Positions 52,957 through 62,171 of a DNA stretch of 64,000 bases are shown in pieces. The DNA is taken from contig NZ_JALJXJ010000005.1 of NCBI RefSeq assembly GCF_024170005.1, forward strand, positions 62,001 to 126,000, read 5' to 3'. The notes beneath the pieces are model-generated. The model was not told the DNA's origin and searched no databases. It saw only the letters and a program-made list of their open reading frames with translations. Numbering within the stretch: position 1 is the stretch's first letter; each line of letters starts with the position of its first letter. The translations under genes and the position numbers were made by a program. The stretch comes from Azospirillum lipoferum. GTDB lineage: Bacteria; Pseudomonadota; Alphaproteobacteria; Azospirillales; Azospirillaceae.

Positions 52957-53865
52957 ATGAACCGCCGCCTGCTCCGTGATCTGGATATCCTGACGCTCCA
53001 GCTCTTCCTCGCGGTATGCGAGGAGGGAACCCTGACCCGTGCCGCCGAGCGGGAGGCCATAGCCCCTTCGGCCGTCAGCAAGCGGCTGGCCGAGCTGGAG
53101 GCCGCACTGGGCGTCACCCTGTTCGTCCGGCAGGCGAAGGGCATGACGCTGACCGCGGCCGGCGAGACGATGCTGCACCATTCCCGCCGCATGCTGCAGA
53201 ATGTCGAGGACATCGGGGTCGAACTGGGTGCCTATCGGATGGGCATCCGCGGCTATGTCCGGATGCTGGCCAACCTATCGGCGATCGTCCAGTTCCTGCC
53301 GGAGGACCTGGAGCATTTCCTGTCCGAGCACGCCGAGCTGAAGCTCGACCTCGAGGAGCGGCCCAGCCACAAGATCGTCGATGAGATCGAAGAAGGGCTG
53401 GCCGACCTCGGCATCTGTTCCGGCGGTACCGACACGCGCCAACTCGCCCGCAGCCTTTACCGGTGCGACCGGCTGATGCTGGCGGTGCGGCCCGACCATC
53501 CACTGGCCGTACGGCCGGAAATTGCGTTCCACGAAACTCTGCCCTACGATCAGGTCGGGCTGCACAGCAACAGCGCCATCTTCGGCCGCACCGCAGACGC
53601 GGCCCGGCTGGTGGGAGCTCCGCTGAAGCTCAAGATCCACGTCCCTGGCTTCGACGCGCTGTGCCGGATGGTGCAGGCGAACATGGGCGTCGGCATCCTG
53701 CCCAACCGGGCCTTCGACATTATCGGCCGACCGATGGGGTTAAGGGCAGTTGCGCTGACCGACCCCTGGGCGCGGCGGGAGCTGCTGCTGATCCACCGCG
53801 GCGAGCAGACCCTGTCGCCAGGCAGCCGGTTGCTACTCGATCATTTGTCCGGGCTGGAGGTGTGA
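52957..53865 (+). CDS. LysR-family transcriptional regulator
   Basis: A 302-residue LTTR. HTH at 8-65 (LDILTLQLFLAVCEEGTLTR, APSAVSKRLAELEAALGVTL). Effector domain from about 95 (MLANLSAIVQFLPEDLEHFL). It is directly upstream of, and co-directional with, the CoA-transferase operon (114-bp AT-rich gap), and is its likely regulator. I chose the ATG at 52957, where the family alignment begins; 52912 is an alternative. Confidence 0.9.
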   Translation: MNRRLLRDLDILTLQLFLAVCEEGTLTRAAEREAIAPSAVSKRLAELEAALGVTLFVRQAKGMTLTAAGETMLHHSRRMLQNVEDIGVELGAYRMGIRGYVRMLANLSAIVQFLPEDLEHFLSEHAELKLDLEERPSHKIVDEIEEGLADLGICSGGTDTRQLARSLYRCDRLMLAVRPDHPLAVRPEIAFHETLPYDQVGLHSNSAIFGRTADAARLVGAPLKLKIHVPGFDALCRMVQANMGVGILPNRAFDIIGRPMGLRAVALTDPWARRELLLIHRGEQTLSPGSRLLLDHLSGLEV

Positions 53866-53978
53866 GGACCGAGCGTTCTCGATCCGAGAATGCTCATTAA
53901 ACAAATGCGATTGGATCATCCGCAAGAAAATCCACACACTGCTGTACATAACAAACATACTCAGTAATGTGGTGAAAC

Positions 53979-55172
53979 ATGACGGCTCCTCTCGAAGGAA
54001 TTCGCGTCGTCGAGATCGGCACATTGATTGCCGCTCCATTTGCTGGACGGCTTTTTGCCGAATTTGGGGCGGAGGTTGTCAAGATCGAGCCCTTGGGTAC
54101 AGGTGACCCGCTGCGCCGATGGCGCAAGCTCCATCGGGGCACCTCACTTTGGTGGTACCTGCAATCTCGCAACAAACAGTCGATCGCGCTCGATCTGAAA
54201 TCTCCTGATGGGGTTGAGATTGTGCGTCGGCTGGCCGCCGAGGCGGACGTCCTGATCGAGAACATGCGTCCCGGTGCCCTGGAAAAGCTGGGGCTTGGAT
54301 GGGACACGTTGCACGCGATCAACCCGAAGCTAACGATGGTGCGCATCTCCGGCTACGGCCAGACCGGTCCCTATCGCGACCGCCCCGGCTTCGGTGCGAT
54401 CGGCGAGGCAATGGGTGGCATTCGCTACACCACCGGCGACCCCGACAGCCCGCCGGCCCGCGTCGGCATCAGCCTGGGCGACAGCCTGGCCTCGCTCTAC
54501 GGCGTCATTGGCGCGCTGATGGCGCTCCTACGGGTGAAGACCAGCCAAGGCGACGGGCAGGTGGTCGACGTCTCGCTGGTCGAGAGCGTTTTCAGCCTGA
54601 TGGAAAGCCTGGTACCGGAGTACGACGTGATGGGCTTCGTCCGCGAGCGGTCGGGTGGTTCCCTGCCCGGCATCAGCCCGTCCAACACCTATCCGACCCG
54701 CGACGGCGGCTACGTTGTGATCGCCGGCAACAGCGATCCGATCTTCAAGCGGCTGATGCAGGTGATTGAGCGGCCGGATCTGAGAGACGACCCAGCTCTG
54801 GCCCACAATGACGGACGCGTCGCCCACAACGAACTGCTCGACCATGCCATCGCCGCCTGGACCCGGACCCAGTCGATGGACGAGGTGCTGAGACAGCTCG
54901 ATGCCGCAGAGGTGCCGGCGGGCCGCATCTACTCAGTGGCAGACATCGTTGCCGACCCGCATTACCGTGACCGCGACATGATCCTGCAGGGCGAGTTGCC
55001 CGACCAGGTGCCCTTCAAAATGCCGGGGATCGTGCCGAAGCTGTCGGATACGCCGGGCTCGGTGCGCTGGATCGGCCCGGCGCTGGGCGCCCACACCGAT
55101 GCGGTGCTGGATCGGCTGGCGTTCGACGCCGCGGCGATCGAGCGGCTGCGCCGGAAAGGCGTCGTACAATGA
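53979..55172 (+). CDS. CoA-transferase family III (CaiB/BaiF)
   Basis: A 397-residue family III CoA-transferase. GIRVVEIGTLIAAPFAGRLF is typical, NKQSIALDLKSPDG follows, and Asp168 (GISLGDSLASLYG) is the acyl-carrying aspartate. It transfers CoA from one carboxylic acid to another, activating the substrate. The stop overlaps the lyase start (55169). The enzyme pair fits a pathway in which a dicarboxylate or hydroxy acid is activated to its CoA thioester and then cleaved. Confidence 0.93.
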   Translation: MTAPLEGIRVVEIGTLIAAPFAGRLFAEFGAEVVKIEPLGTGDPLRRWRKLHRGTSLWWYLQSRNKQSIALDLKSPDGVEIVRRLAAEADVLIENMRPGALEKLGLGWDTLHAINPKLTMVRISGYGQTGPYRDRPGFGAIGEAMGGIRYTTGDPDSPPARVGISLGDSLASLYGVIGALMALLRVKTSQGDGQVVDVSLVESVFSLMESLVPEYDVMGFVRERSGGSLPGISPSNTYPTRDGGYVVIAGNSDPIFKRLMQVIERPDLRDDPALAHNDGRVAHNELLDHAIAAWTRTQSMDEVLRQLDAAEVPAGRIYSVADIVADPHYRDRDMILQGELPDQVPFKMPGIVPKLSDTPGSVRWIGPALGAHTDAVLDRLAFDAAAIERLRRKGVVQ

Positions 55173-56128
55173 GCGCCGCCGACGATACGCTGCTGGTCCA
55201 GGAGATCGCACCGCGTGACGGCCTGCAGATCGAACCGGGCTGGATCGAGACCGATCGCAAGGTCGCACTGATCGACGAACTGTCCGATTGCGGCTTCACC
55301 CGGATCGAGGCCGGATCCTTTGTGTCGCCCAAAGCGATCCCGATGCTGCGCGACGGGGGGGAGGTGTTCGCCCGCATCCGCCGCCGGCCGGGCTGCCTCT
55401 ACGTCGCACTGGTGCCCAACATGAAGGGTGCCGAACGCGCAATCGCCGCCGGGGTGGACGAACTGAACCTCGTCGTGTCGGCCAGCGAGACGCACAACGG
55501 CGCCAACATGCGGATGAGCACCGACTCCTCCTTCGAAGCCTTCGCGCGCATCGCCGAGGTGGCGTCCGGCACCGGCGTCCGGCTGAACGGCACCGTCGCC
55601 ACCGCCTTCGGTTGCCCATTCGAGGGCAGCATCACGGACAAGCGGGTGATCAGTTTCGCCGAGCGCTATCTGGCGCTCGGCATCACGAATGTGACCCTGG
55701 CCGACACCACCGGCATGGCCGACCCGCGGCTGGTGTCGGAACGCACCGGGCACGTGCTGCGGCTGGTGCCGACCACCGGGCTGACCCTGCATTTCCACAA
55801 CACCCGTGGCCTGGGGCTGGCGAACGTTCTGGCCGGCTTCCAGGCCGGCGCCCGGCGCTTCGACGCCTCGTTGGGCGGGCTCGGCGGCTGCCCTTTCGCC
55901 CCCGGCGCCACCGGCAACATCTGCACCGAGGATCTCGTGCACATGTGCCACGCGATGGGCATCCCGACCGGGATCGACCTGGATCGCCTGCTGACCCTGT
56001 CACGCAGCTTGCCGGCGCTGCTGGGCCATGACGTGCCCGGGCAGGTGGCGAAAGCTGGACCGGTCTGGGATCTGCATCCGGCGCCGGCCTCGGCGAAGGT
56101 CGCGCCGGGAGCCTGCGGCACGGCCTGA
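55169..56128 (+). CDS. Hydroxymethylglutaryl-CoA lyase-like enzyme
   Basis: A 319-residue TIM-barrel lyase of the HMGL family. EIAPRDGLQIEPGWIETDRK carries the metal-binding Arg/Asp; LTLHFHNTRGLGLANVLAGF gives the metal-binding His pair; GGLGGCPFAPGATGNICTED contains the catalytic Cys loop. It cleaves a 3-hydroxy-3-methylglutaryl-CoA-like ester to acetyl-CoA plus a keto acid or similar product. It is coupled to the CoA-transferase by a 4-bp overlap. Confidence 0.93.
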   Translation: MSAADDTLLVQEIAPRDGLQIEPGWIETDRKVALIDELSDCGFTRIEAGSFVSPKAIPMLRDGGEVFARIRRRPGCLYVALVPNMKGAERAIAAGVDELNLVVSASETHNGANMRMSTDSSFEAFARIAEVASGTGVRLNGTVATAFGCPFEGSITDKRVISFAERYLALGITNVTLADTTGMADPRLVSERTGHVLRLVPTTGLTLHFHNTRGLGLANVLAGFQAGARRFDASLGGLGGCPFAPGATGNICTEDLVHMCHAMGIPTGIDLDRLLTLSRSLPALLGHDVPGQVAKAGPVWDLHPAPASAKVAPGACGTA

Positions 56129-56176
56129 ACGCCGCACCGAACCCCACTATCGAACCAAAAACTTGGAGGAAACACC

Positions 56177-57202
56177 ATGGGCATCCATCGACGCCACGCC
56201 CTGACGGCAATGCTGACCGCCACCGCTTTGCCCTGGCTGGCGGCGGTTCCCGCTGTCGCTCAGACGGCGCCGATCACCATCAAATTCAGCCATGTCGTGA
56301 CCGCCGAGGCCCCCAAGGGGAAGGCCGCCGACTATTTCAAGAGGCTGGCGGAGGAGCGAACCGGTGGTCGCGTGAAGGTCGAGGTTTACCCCAACAGCCA
56401 GCTCTACAAGGACAAGGAAGAGATGGAGGCTGTCCAACTCGGCGCCGTCCAGATGCTGGCTCCGGCCTTCGGCAAATTCGGCCCGCTTGGCGTGCGCGAG
56501 TTCGAAATCTTTGACCTGCCCTATCTATTCGACAGCATGGAGCAGGCCAGGAAGATCACTCAGGGGCCGATTGGCGCCTCGCTGCTGCGCAAGCTGGAGC
56601 CGAAAGGCATCCTGGGGCTGGCCTTCTGGGACAACAGCTTCAAGCAAATGACCGCCAACACGCCATTGCACATGCCCGAGGACTACAAGGGCCTGAAGAT
56701 GCGCATCCAGTCCTCCAAGGTGATCGAGGCACAGATGCGCCAACTCGGCGTGCTGCCCCAGATGATGGCCTTCTCCGAACTGTACCAAGCCCTCCAGACC
56801 GGCGTAGTGGACGGACAGGAGAACCCCTTCAGCAACATCTACACCCAAAAGATGCACGAGGTGCAGAAGCACATGACAATCACCAACCATGGCTATCACG
56901 GCTATGTGGTGATCGTGAACAAACCGTTCTGGGAGAAGCTGCCGCCAGACATCCGCACCACACTGGAAGGCGCGATGAAGGAGACGACCGCCTATTTCAC
57001 CAAACTCGCTCAGGAGGAGGATCAGCAGGCACTGGAGGCCATCCGCAAGTCCGGCCTGATGACTATCCATACCCCGAGCCTGGAGGAGAAGGCGGCGCTG
57101 CGCACCGCGCTGCTGCCAGTGCATGAGCAGATGAAGTCGCGCTATGGCGCCGAGCTGCTGGACCAGATCAACAAGGAGATTGGCCGCACTGTCCAGCAGT
57201 GA
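56177..57202 (+). CDS. TRAP transporter substrate-binding protein (DctP-type)
   Basis: A 341-residue periplasmic receptor. The signal peptide is MGIHRRHALTAMLTATALPW, followed by cleavage near VAQT. The DctP fold shows KFSHVVTAEAPKGKAADYFK, the conserved Arg region MRIQSSKVIEAQMRQLG and VVDGQENPFSNIYTQK. The TTGGAGGAA ribosome site is strong. DctQ and DctM membrane subunits should follow but are absent; a terminator and an IS fragment come next, so this receptor has no partner in the window. It would import the organic acid used by the CoA-transferase. Confidence 0.92.
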   Translation: MGIHRRHALTAMLTATALPWLAAVPAVAQTAPITIKFSHVVTAEAPKGKAADYFKRLAEERTGGRVKVEVYPNSQLYKDKEEMEAVQLGAVQMLAPAFGKFGPLGVREFEIFDLPYLFDSMEQARKITQGPIGASLLRKLEPKGILGLAFWDNSFKQMTANTPLHMPEDYKGLKMRIQSSKVIEAQMRQLGVLPQMMAFSELYQALQTGVVDGQENPFSNIYTQKMHEVQKHMTITNHGYHGYVVIVNKPFWEKLPPDIRTTLEGAMKETTAYFTKLAQEEDQQALEAIRKSGLMTIHTPSLEEKAALRTALLPVHEQMKSRYGAELLDQINKEIGRTVQQ

Positions 57203-57246
57203 TCGCTCCTCCCTGAATATCTTCCGAATGGTGCTGCGTGAAACTT

Positions 57247-57282
57247 GCCATGCCCGTTCCTACGGGCATGGCATCTTCTTTT
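57247..57282 (+). terminator. Rho-independent terminator after dctP
   Basis: A perfect 10-bp stem (GCCATGCCCG, loop TTCCTA, CGGGCATGGC) is followed by ATCTTCTTTT. It lies 45 bp after the dctP stop and ends the LysR-adjacent CoA-transferase operon. Confidence 0.85.
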
Positions 57283-57400
57283 CGGATATTCGAAATGGTG
57301 CGCCAAAAATTGGTGCAAAATCTTGATTGTTGACAAGACACCGCTGTGATCAGAATGGTCTTTCAGCGTTCGCACCAGCCTGAACCTAGCGATACACTCG

Positions 57401-58450
57401 TAATGTGTGGACAAATGCTGCGGCGCAAGAAAAAGAAATCTGGCTTGGCGAAAAGCCCGGCTGATGCGCCAAATGGGCCTGAGGGGGCGACGCGGGGCAA
57501 GGCGGTGCGCACCACGATCAGCGACAAAGCCGCGCTCTGTCCCGCTGACCGGGTGAACCGCCAGTTCCAGGCGCCACGGCCAAACGCCTTGTGGGTGGCG
57601 GATTTCACGTACGTGCCGACATGGCAGGGCTTCGTCCATGTCGCCTTCGTCATCGACACCTTCGCCCGCCGGATTGTGGGCTGGCGGGTGTCCAGCACAG
57701 CCCACGCCGGCTTCGTTCTGGACGCGCTCGAACAGGCACTCCACGACCGCCGGCCCGCCAAGACCAGTGGCCTCATCCATCACTCCGGTAGCGGATCGCA
57801 ATACGTTGCGATCCGCTACGCTGAGCGTCTCACCGAAGCTGGGGTCGAGCCCTCCGTCGGCAGCGTTGGCGACTCCTACGATAACGCGTTGGCCGAGACC
57901 ATCAACGGCCTCTACAAGACCGAGGTGATCCGCCGCCGCGGGCCATGGCGCACCCTGGAGGCTGTCGAGTTCGCCACCCTGGAGTGGGTTGACTGGTTCA
58001 ACCACCGACGCCTGCTCGAACCCATCGGCAACATTCCTCCCGCCGAGGCCGAAGCCCGCTACTATGCCCAAACCGAGGACGTCGCCAGCGCGGCGTGACT
58101 CAACACAAATGGCCTCTGGAAAACCCGGAGCGGTTCAGTCTGTTCCACCATCGGATGCAAGCCACCGTGTCGCTGGACCGTCCGGTTTGGTAACGCTGAA
58201 GAACAGGACCATGCTGTGTGAGGGTGCAGAGAGAGGTGATGGCGAAACGGTTCGAGCCAGGGATTGGGAAGACCCACGTACTGTCATGCGCCTCGAGCGC
58301 GGCAAGTTGATCGGGACCCAATCCCGCGAGTTCATCATGGCCCGCGGTCATCAGCACCGCATTCTTCGAGGCCGGACACATGACCGCACCCGACCTTTTC
58401 GCCAAGCCAGATCTCTTTTCCCTTACGCCGCAGCGGTCGTCCACACATGA
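57401..58450. repeat. Imperfect inverted repeat pair bracketing the IS3 remnant
   Basis: The segment 57401-57459 and the reverse complement of 58391-58450 align over about 60 bp with one gap and about 50 identities, including the identical 18-mer TCTGGCTTGGCGAAAAG-type core. The copies face each other around the IS3 transposase fragment. They look like ends of a larger element or two inverted copies of one short sequence. The 58099-58499 stretch outside the copy holds no gene. Confidence 0.65.
57481..58098 (+). pseudogene. IS3-family transposase OrfB fragment, catalytic residue lost
   Basis: About 205 codons match the C-terminal rve domain of IS3 OrfB: first Asp in ALWVADFTYVPTW, Glu in YDNALAETINGLYKTEV. 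The second catalytic Asp, normally in HHSDRGSQY, is replaced (HHSGSGSQY). About 70 N-terminal residues and the whole OrfA are missing. The element cannot move by itself. Confidence 0.85.
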
Positions 58451-58499
58451 CGGTACCCCGCCCAAACTGCCAGCTCAGTTCACCGGCCCATTATGGCAT

Positions 58500-60029
58500 C
58501 TACGCCACTCGCCGTACTTCGTGCCGCAGCAACCCGGTTTCGTTCCAAAGACGAATTACAAGAGTCGCTTTTTCGCTTCCGCTTCCGGGCTCGACGGCGA
58601 CCTCGATGAACCCCCCTTCGGGCTCTGCCATGAGATATGGCTGGCGGATACGGCCTTCAGGGTCGGTTCCTTGCCCGGGCTTTACCCCATATCGCGAATT
58701 CTGGCGATGGGCTGTTCCACAGGCAAACTCCTCAACTCCGGTCGGATGAATAGAATGATACTGCCAGTGTCTGTCTCCTGTAATAATCACGGTAGATGAG
58801 ACGAGGTTATTTCCGTGGAGGAACTCGAGGAAGGTTTCCCCCTCGCGGCGGAAACCACCGAAATTAGTTTGGTTGTCAGATTTTTTTGCATCATCAGGGC
58901 CAATGATAGGAGACGGTGTGATGATTATCTTGAAAGGCGCTTTGCTCTCTCGGAGGGTTTTTTCAAGCCATTCCCGCTGCTCGACCCCCCAAAGACTCTT
59001 GTCTGGCGTATCCGGGGCTTTGTTTGGCGAGCGGTATTCACGCCCATCAAGCACCCAAATCTGGGCGCATCTGTTGATCGGATAGGTCCTGTAAGTCGGT
59101 CCTTCCTTCGGCGCCGGCACCTGCTCATGAAATATCTTCTTACCGTCGGCGGGCGACGGCAATCGTTCACCTGTACCATCAGCATCATCGAAGCGAAAAT
59201 CGTGATCATCAATCATCCAAAACGTGCCGTGCTCAGCCAAAGCGTCCCGCAAAGACGGAACCGCAAATTGCTTGTGCCAGCTAGCGCGCATCTGGGGGGT
59301 GGTTGTCGCGCGAAATTTATCCGTATCCTGCCGCGGGTCGTAATAGACCGTGTCGCCCGTAGCGACCATGAATTGTACCTTTTTTTCGCGAATGACATCC
59401 ATTACGGGATACCCGCGCGACCAATCCCGGCCTTCAGCCGGCAAGCTCCACGCCGGTGCGTCTTTCTCTCCCCCTCCGCCGCCTTTGACTATTCCGTAAA
59501 ATTTCTCATAGTTCAGGCAACTGAACACCGCAAAAGACACGCGTATGTCATCATTTGCATTTGCCAGTGTCCAGAAACTACCCACTTGTTTGGTTTTGAA
59601 GATTTTGTTGTCGGGTTTACGCACTTCCACACGGTAGAAGTATTTGGTGTGTGGTTTCAGGCCGTGGATCGTTGTCTTGGTGACATAATCTTCTTCTTCA
59701 TTTGCTTCTTGCCAAGCCGTCCGGAGTGGATCGTGAAATTCCGGCATTTCCGAAACTTCAAAGCGAAGTTGGGCAGGAAGTCCTGGCGTCGGAGAGTCAT
59801 ACACGCCGACCGGCGGCAATCCTGGGCTCAAGCGCACCTGGAGCACGATGGAGGTGGGCGTCGGCTCGCCCGAGATCAGGGTTGCGATCGTCTCTGCAGC
59901 ATCGGTGGCGGCCCATGCTGGACGTGCCACTGAAAGCCCGGAGCCAAACGCACCGGCCGCGAGGAAACTCGTTCCTTTCAGCAGAGCGCGACGGGACATT
60001 GGCCAGCATGATTTTTTATTGAGAATCAT
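58500..60029 (-). CDS. PhoD-like alkaline phosphatase/phosphodiesterase
   Basis: A 509-residue secreted metallophosphatase. The twin-arginine leader is MSRRALLKGTSFLAAGAFGS. An N-terminal beta domain (about 45-160, ending GLKPHTKYFYRVEV) precedes the metallophosphatase domain with FAVFSCLNYEKFYG, VATGDTVYYDP, MIDDHDFRFDD and VIITGDRHWQYHS. This matches the Ca/Fe-dependent PhoD family. The base composition is visibly less GC-rich than the neighbours and codon use differs (many TTT, AAT, AAA), suggesting recent transfer. It stands alone between IS remnants. Confidence 0.9.
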   Translation of the reverse strand: MILNKKSCWPMSRRALLKGTSFLAAGAFGSGLSVARPAWAATDAAETIATLISGEPTPTSIVLQVRLSPGLPPVGVYDSPTPGLPAQLRFEVSEMPEFHDPLRTAWQEANEEEDYVTKTTIHGLKPHTKYFYRVEVRKPDNKIFKTKQVGSFWTLANANDDIRVSFAVFSCLNYEKFYGIVKGGGGGEKDAPAWSLPAEGRDWSRGYPVMDVIREKKVQFMVATGDTVYYDPRQDTDKFRATTTPQMRASWHKQFAVPSLRDALAEHGTFWMIDDHDFRFDDADGTGERLPSPADGKKIFHEQVPAPKEGPTYRTYPINRCAQIWVLDGREYRSPNKAPDTPDKSLWGVEQREWLEKTLRESKAPFKIIITPSPIIGPDDAKKSDNQTNFGGFRREGETFLEFLHGNNLVSSTVIITGDRHWQYHSIHPTGVEEFACGTAHRQNSRYGVKPGQGTDPEGRIRQPYLMAEPEGGFIEVAVEPGSGSEKATLVIRLWNETGLLRHEVRRVA

Positions 60030-60464
60030 GGATATATACTTCCATTGTTGCTAACTATGACGCGTCGGATGTTTCAACAGCGCGTAGGAGGGTATTGTCA
60101 GAGGATGATGCTGGCTTTAAGCGGTGCATGTCTCGGCAATCAAGGCAGCACGAAGCGCATCTACTACTTTGACAAACTTTTCCCACATTCGAACAATCAC
60201 CACGTCCGTTCAGGAGCGATCCGAATTATTCGCGATTGATTGCGGCAGTCCCAAGCATTCGACGGCCCCCCAAACTGTTTGGACCACGTTAGCTTGGGCT
60301 CCGCCCCTCGTCTAAGACCGTTGAGGTATCGAACTAATGCCAAAAGCGTATTTCGGCAAATTCTCTTGGAATTACCGTTGCTTTGGTTCGGCATGGCACC
60401 GTCAGGTCCATGGTGTCGGGGGGACAGGAGGGCGGGTATAGGGTTGCCATGACGACGCCCCGTG
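60030..60464. other. Intergenic region of IS debris
   Basis: This 435-bp stretch upstream of phoD is of mixed composition and contains no coding region that I can support. The promoter of phoD must lie just upstream of 60029 (GGAAGTATATATCC leader). The right part leads into the IS6 pseudogene. Confidence 0.4.
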
Positions 60465-61005
60465 CCCTCCGCTGCGTCAGTTCCTGCTTCCCCCTGGGCC
60501 TGCGTATGGAAGAGATGCCGGCGGCCCGCGGCATCACCGTGAGCCATGAGACGGTGCGGCAGTGGGTGTTGAAGTTCGGCCGCGCCGATCGCAGATTGGT
60601 TGCGCCGGCGGGGCGCCACATCGGGGCGGTAAATGGCACCTCGACGAGGTCGTCTTGACCATCGCCGGCAGGAGGCATTACTTATGGCGGGCAGTCGAGC
60701 GCGACGGCTTTGTGGTCAAGAGGCGGCGTGATGCCAAGGCGGCCAAACGCTTGGCTCCTGCAAAATTCTGAAAAAGCGGGGCCGTCCGCCGTGGGGGGGC
60801 CGGTCACCGATAAGCTGAAGTCCTACGCCGCCAAGCGGACCCTCATGCCGGGGGATCACCGTCAGCATGAGAGCATCAACAACCGTGCCGAAACTCGCAC
60901 CAACCGACCCGACGACGCGAGTAGCAGATGAAGCGCTTCAAGTCACCCCGCCAAGTGCGGCGCTTCCTCTCTATCCTTGACCCGATCAACACCCATTTTC
61001 CATCT
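60465..61005 (+). pseudogene. IS6-family transposase, frameshifted
   Basis: Fragments in several frames: FPLGLRMEEMPAARGITVSH then ETVRQWVLKFG; KWHLDEVVLTIAGRRHYLWR then AVERDG and KRRRDAKAAKR; VTDKLKSYAAKR; NSHQPTRRREQQMKRFKSPR to about 61005. These are the ordered blocks of IS6 (IS26-type) transposases, including the DDE neighbourhood. Several frameshifts and stops kill it. Confidence 0.8.
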
Positions 61006-61089
61006 CTGCCGTGCCCATATCGCGAAGAGGACGCCGGGCATGACGATGCCGGCACTGGACGGCATGCTACCGACCTTCCCGACGCTGGA

Positions 61090-61275
61090 TCAGTTGAACA
61101 GCAGGTTCTGCTGCGTGCTGTCGACGACTGCGCTCCAATCGATCGCGGTTGTCGCGCCGACCGGGCCGATCGCCGTGTTCGCGGCGGCGGCTGCCGCGGC
61201 AACGAAGCCGCCCAACGCGACCGCAACGAAACCGGCAGTGAGCATCAGCCGCATGAAAACAAATTTCTGAGACAT
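61090..61275 (-). CDS. Small secreted protein, unknown function
   Basis: A 61-residue product beginning MSQKFVFMRLMLTAGFVAVA, a good signal peptide continuing through an Ala-rich c-region (AAAAAAANTAIG) and leaving about 25 mature residues (PVGATTAIDWSAVVDSTQQN). An AAGGGAACG ribosome site precedes the ATG. The mature part shows no domain I recognise. The C-terminus may be truncated, as the following region is IS-derived. Confidence 0.4.
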   Translation of the reverse strand: MSQKFVFMRLMLTAGFVAVALGGFVAAAAAAANTAIGPVGATTAIDWSAVVDSTQQNLLFN

Positions 61276-62171
61276 GATTCGTTCCCTTGAATGATGTGGG
61301 GACAAAGTGTCTCCCCGGCGGAGAAAATCTTTACACACCGAGATCATTGCATGGCCCGTTTTAAGTTAAACGCATCGACGCTGCATGTCTGCTCTTAGCA
61401 GCCTGCGGTTCGGCATAGCGCTGTGATGGATTATTTTTCTTTTTCTAAAGGACGCTATCGCAGCGCTATTATCGAAGTTTTCGCAAGTTGTGGCGATGGG
61501 GCTGCGTCGTGCCAAGTTAGGACGGCCGTTGGCTTTTGAAGGTGTCCCAGCCACCATTGCATCGTACCAGCGTGGATGTGCGATGTGACAGAAGGCCGCC
61601 CTCTTAGCGCCTTTCCCGTGCCTTCCCGGCCATTCCATTCCGGCATCGACCTGTTAGCCCGATTGTCTTGGACTATCCCCAATGCCCGGATGATTATTCC
61701 GCAAAACAAAATGCAGATTGCATAAGCATTATGGGAAGGGGGAAATGCTCATGTGCGCATCCGTCCATGAGGTTCCAATCCTAACAAGACAATCGAGAAA
61801 TCTGCCCCGAGGTTTGGTGAATATCGATAGTCATGCGATGGCGATGGTCAAGCACACTTCTTCCGGGACAGTCCATCTACCGATCCATCTTGGTTGCAAG
61901 CGCGACTTCGTGACTGTCGTACGGATAATGCCGATTTTTCGCAGTCCGAACCGTATTGGCCGACATCGAACACCAGCGATCGATAGTCGAATTGCCTGTC
62001 AACAGGGTCGATAAAACGGCGGCATGGGATGAACCGGGGCTGGTCCCCGCATCGCACGGCCGGGTCCGAGATTCGGTCACATATTCCAGATGAATGGCGC
62101 CTCTCCGGTTTCGCGACAGAGTTCCGGACCTGATGAGAAATGGGCGGAGCAGCCGTTGGGAAGGTTCAAAA
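61276..62171. other. Intergenic region, possibly with one small ORF
   Basis: This 896-bp stretch is less GC-rich than its surroundings and carries no gene that I can name. One plus-strand frame of 89 codons (61745-62014) starts MLMCASVHEVPILTRQSRNL behind GGGAAGGGGGAA, but has no recognisable domain. The promoter of the MFS transporter should lie at the right end. Confidence 0.35.
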
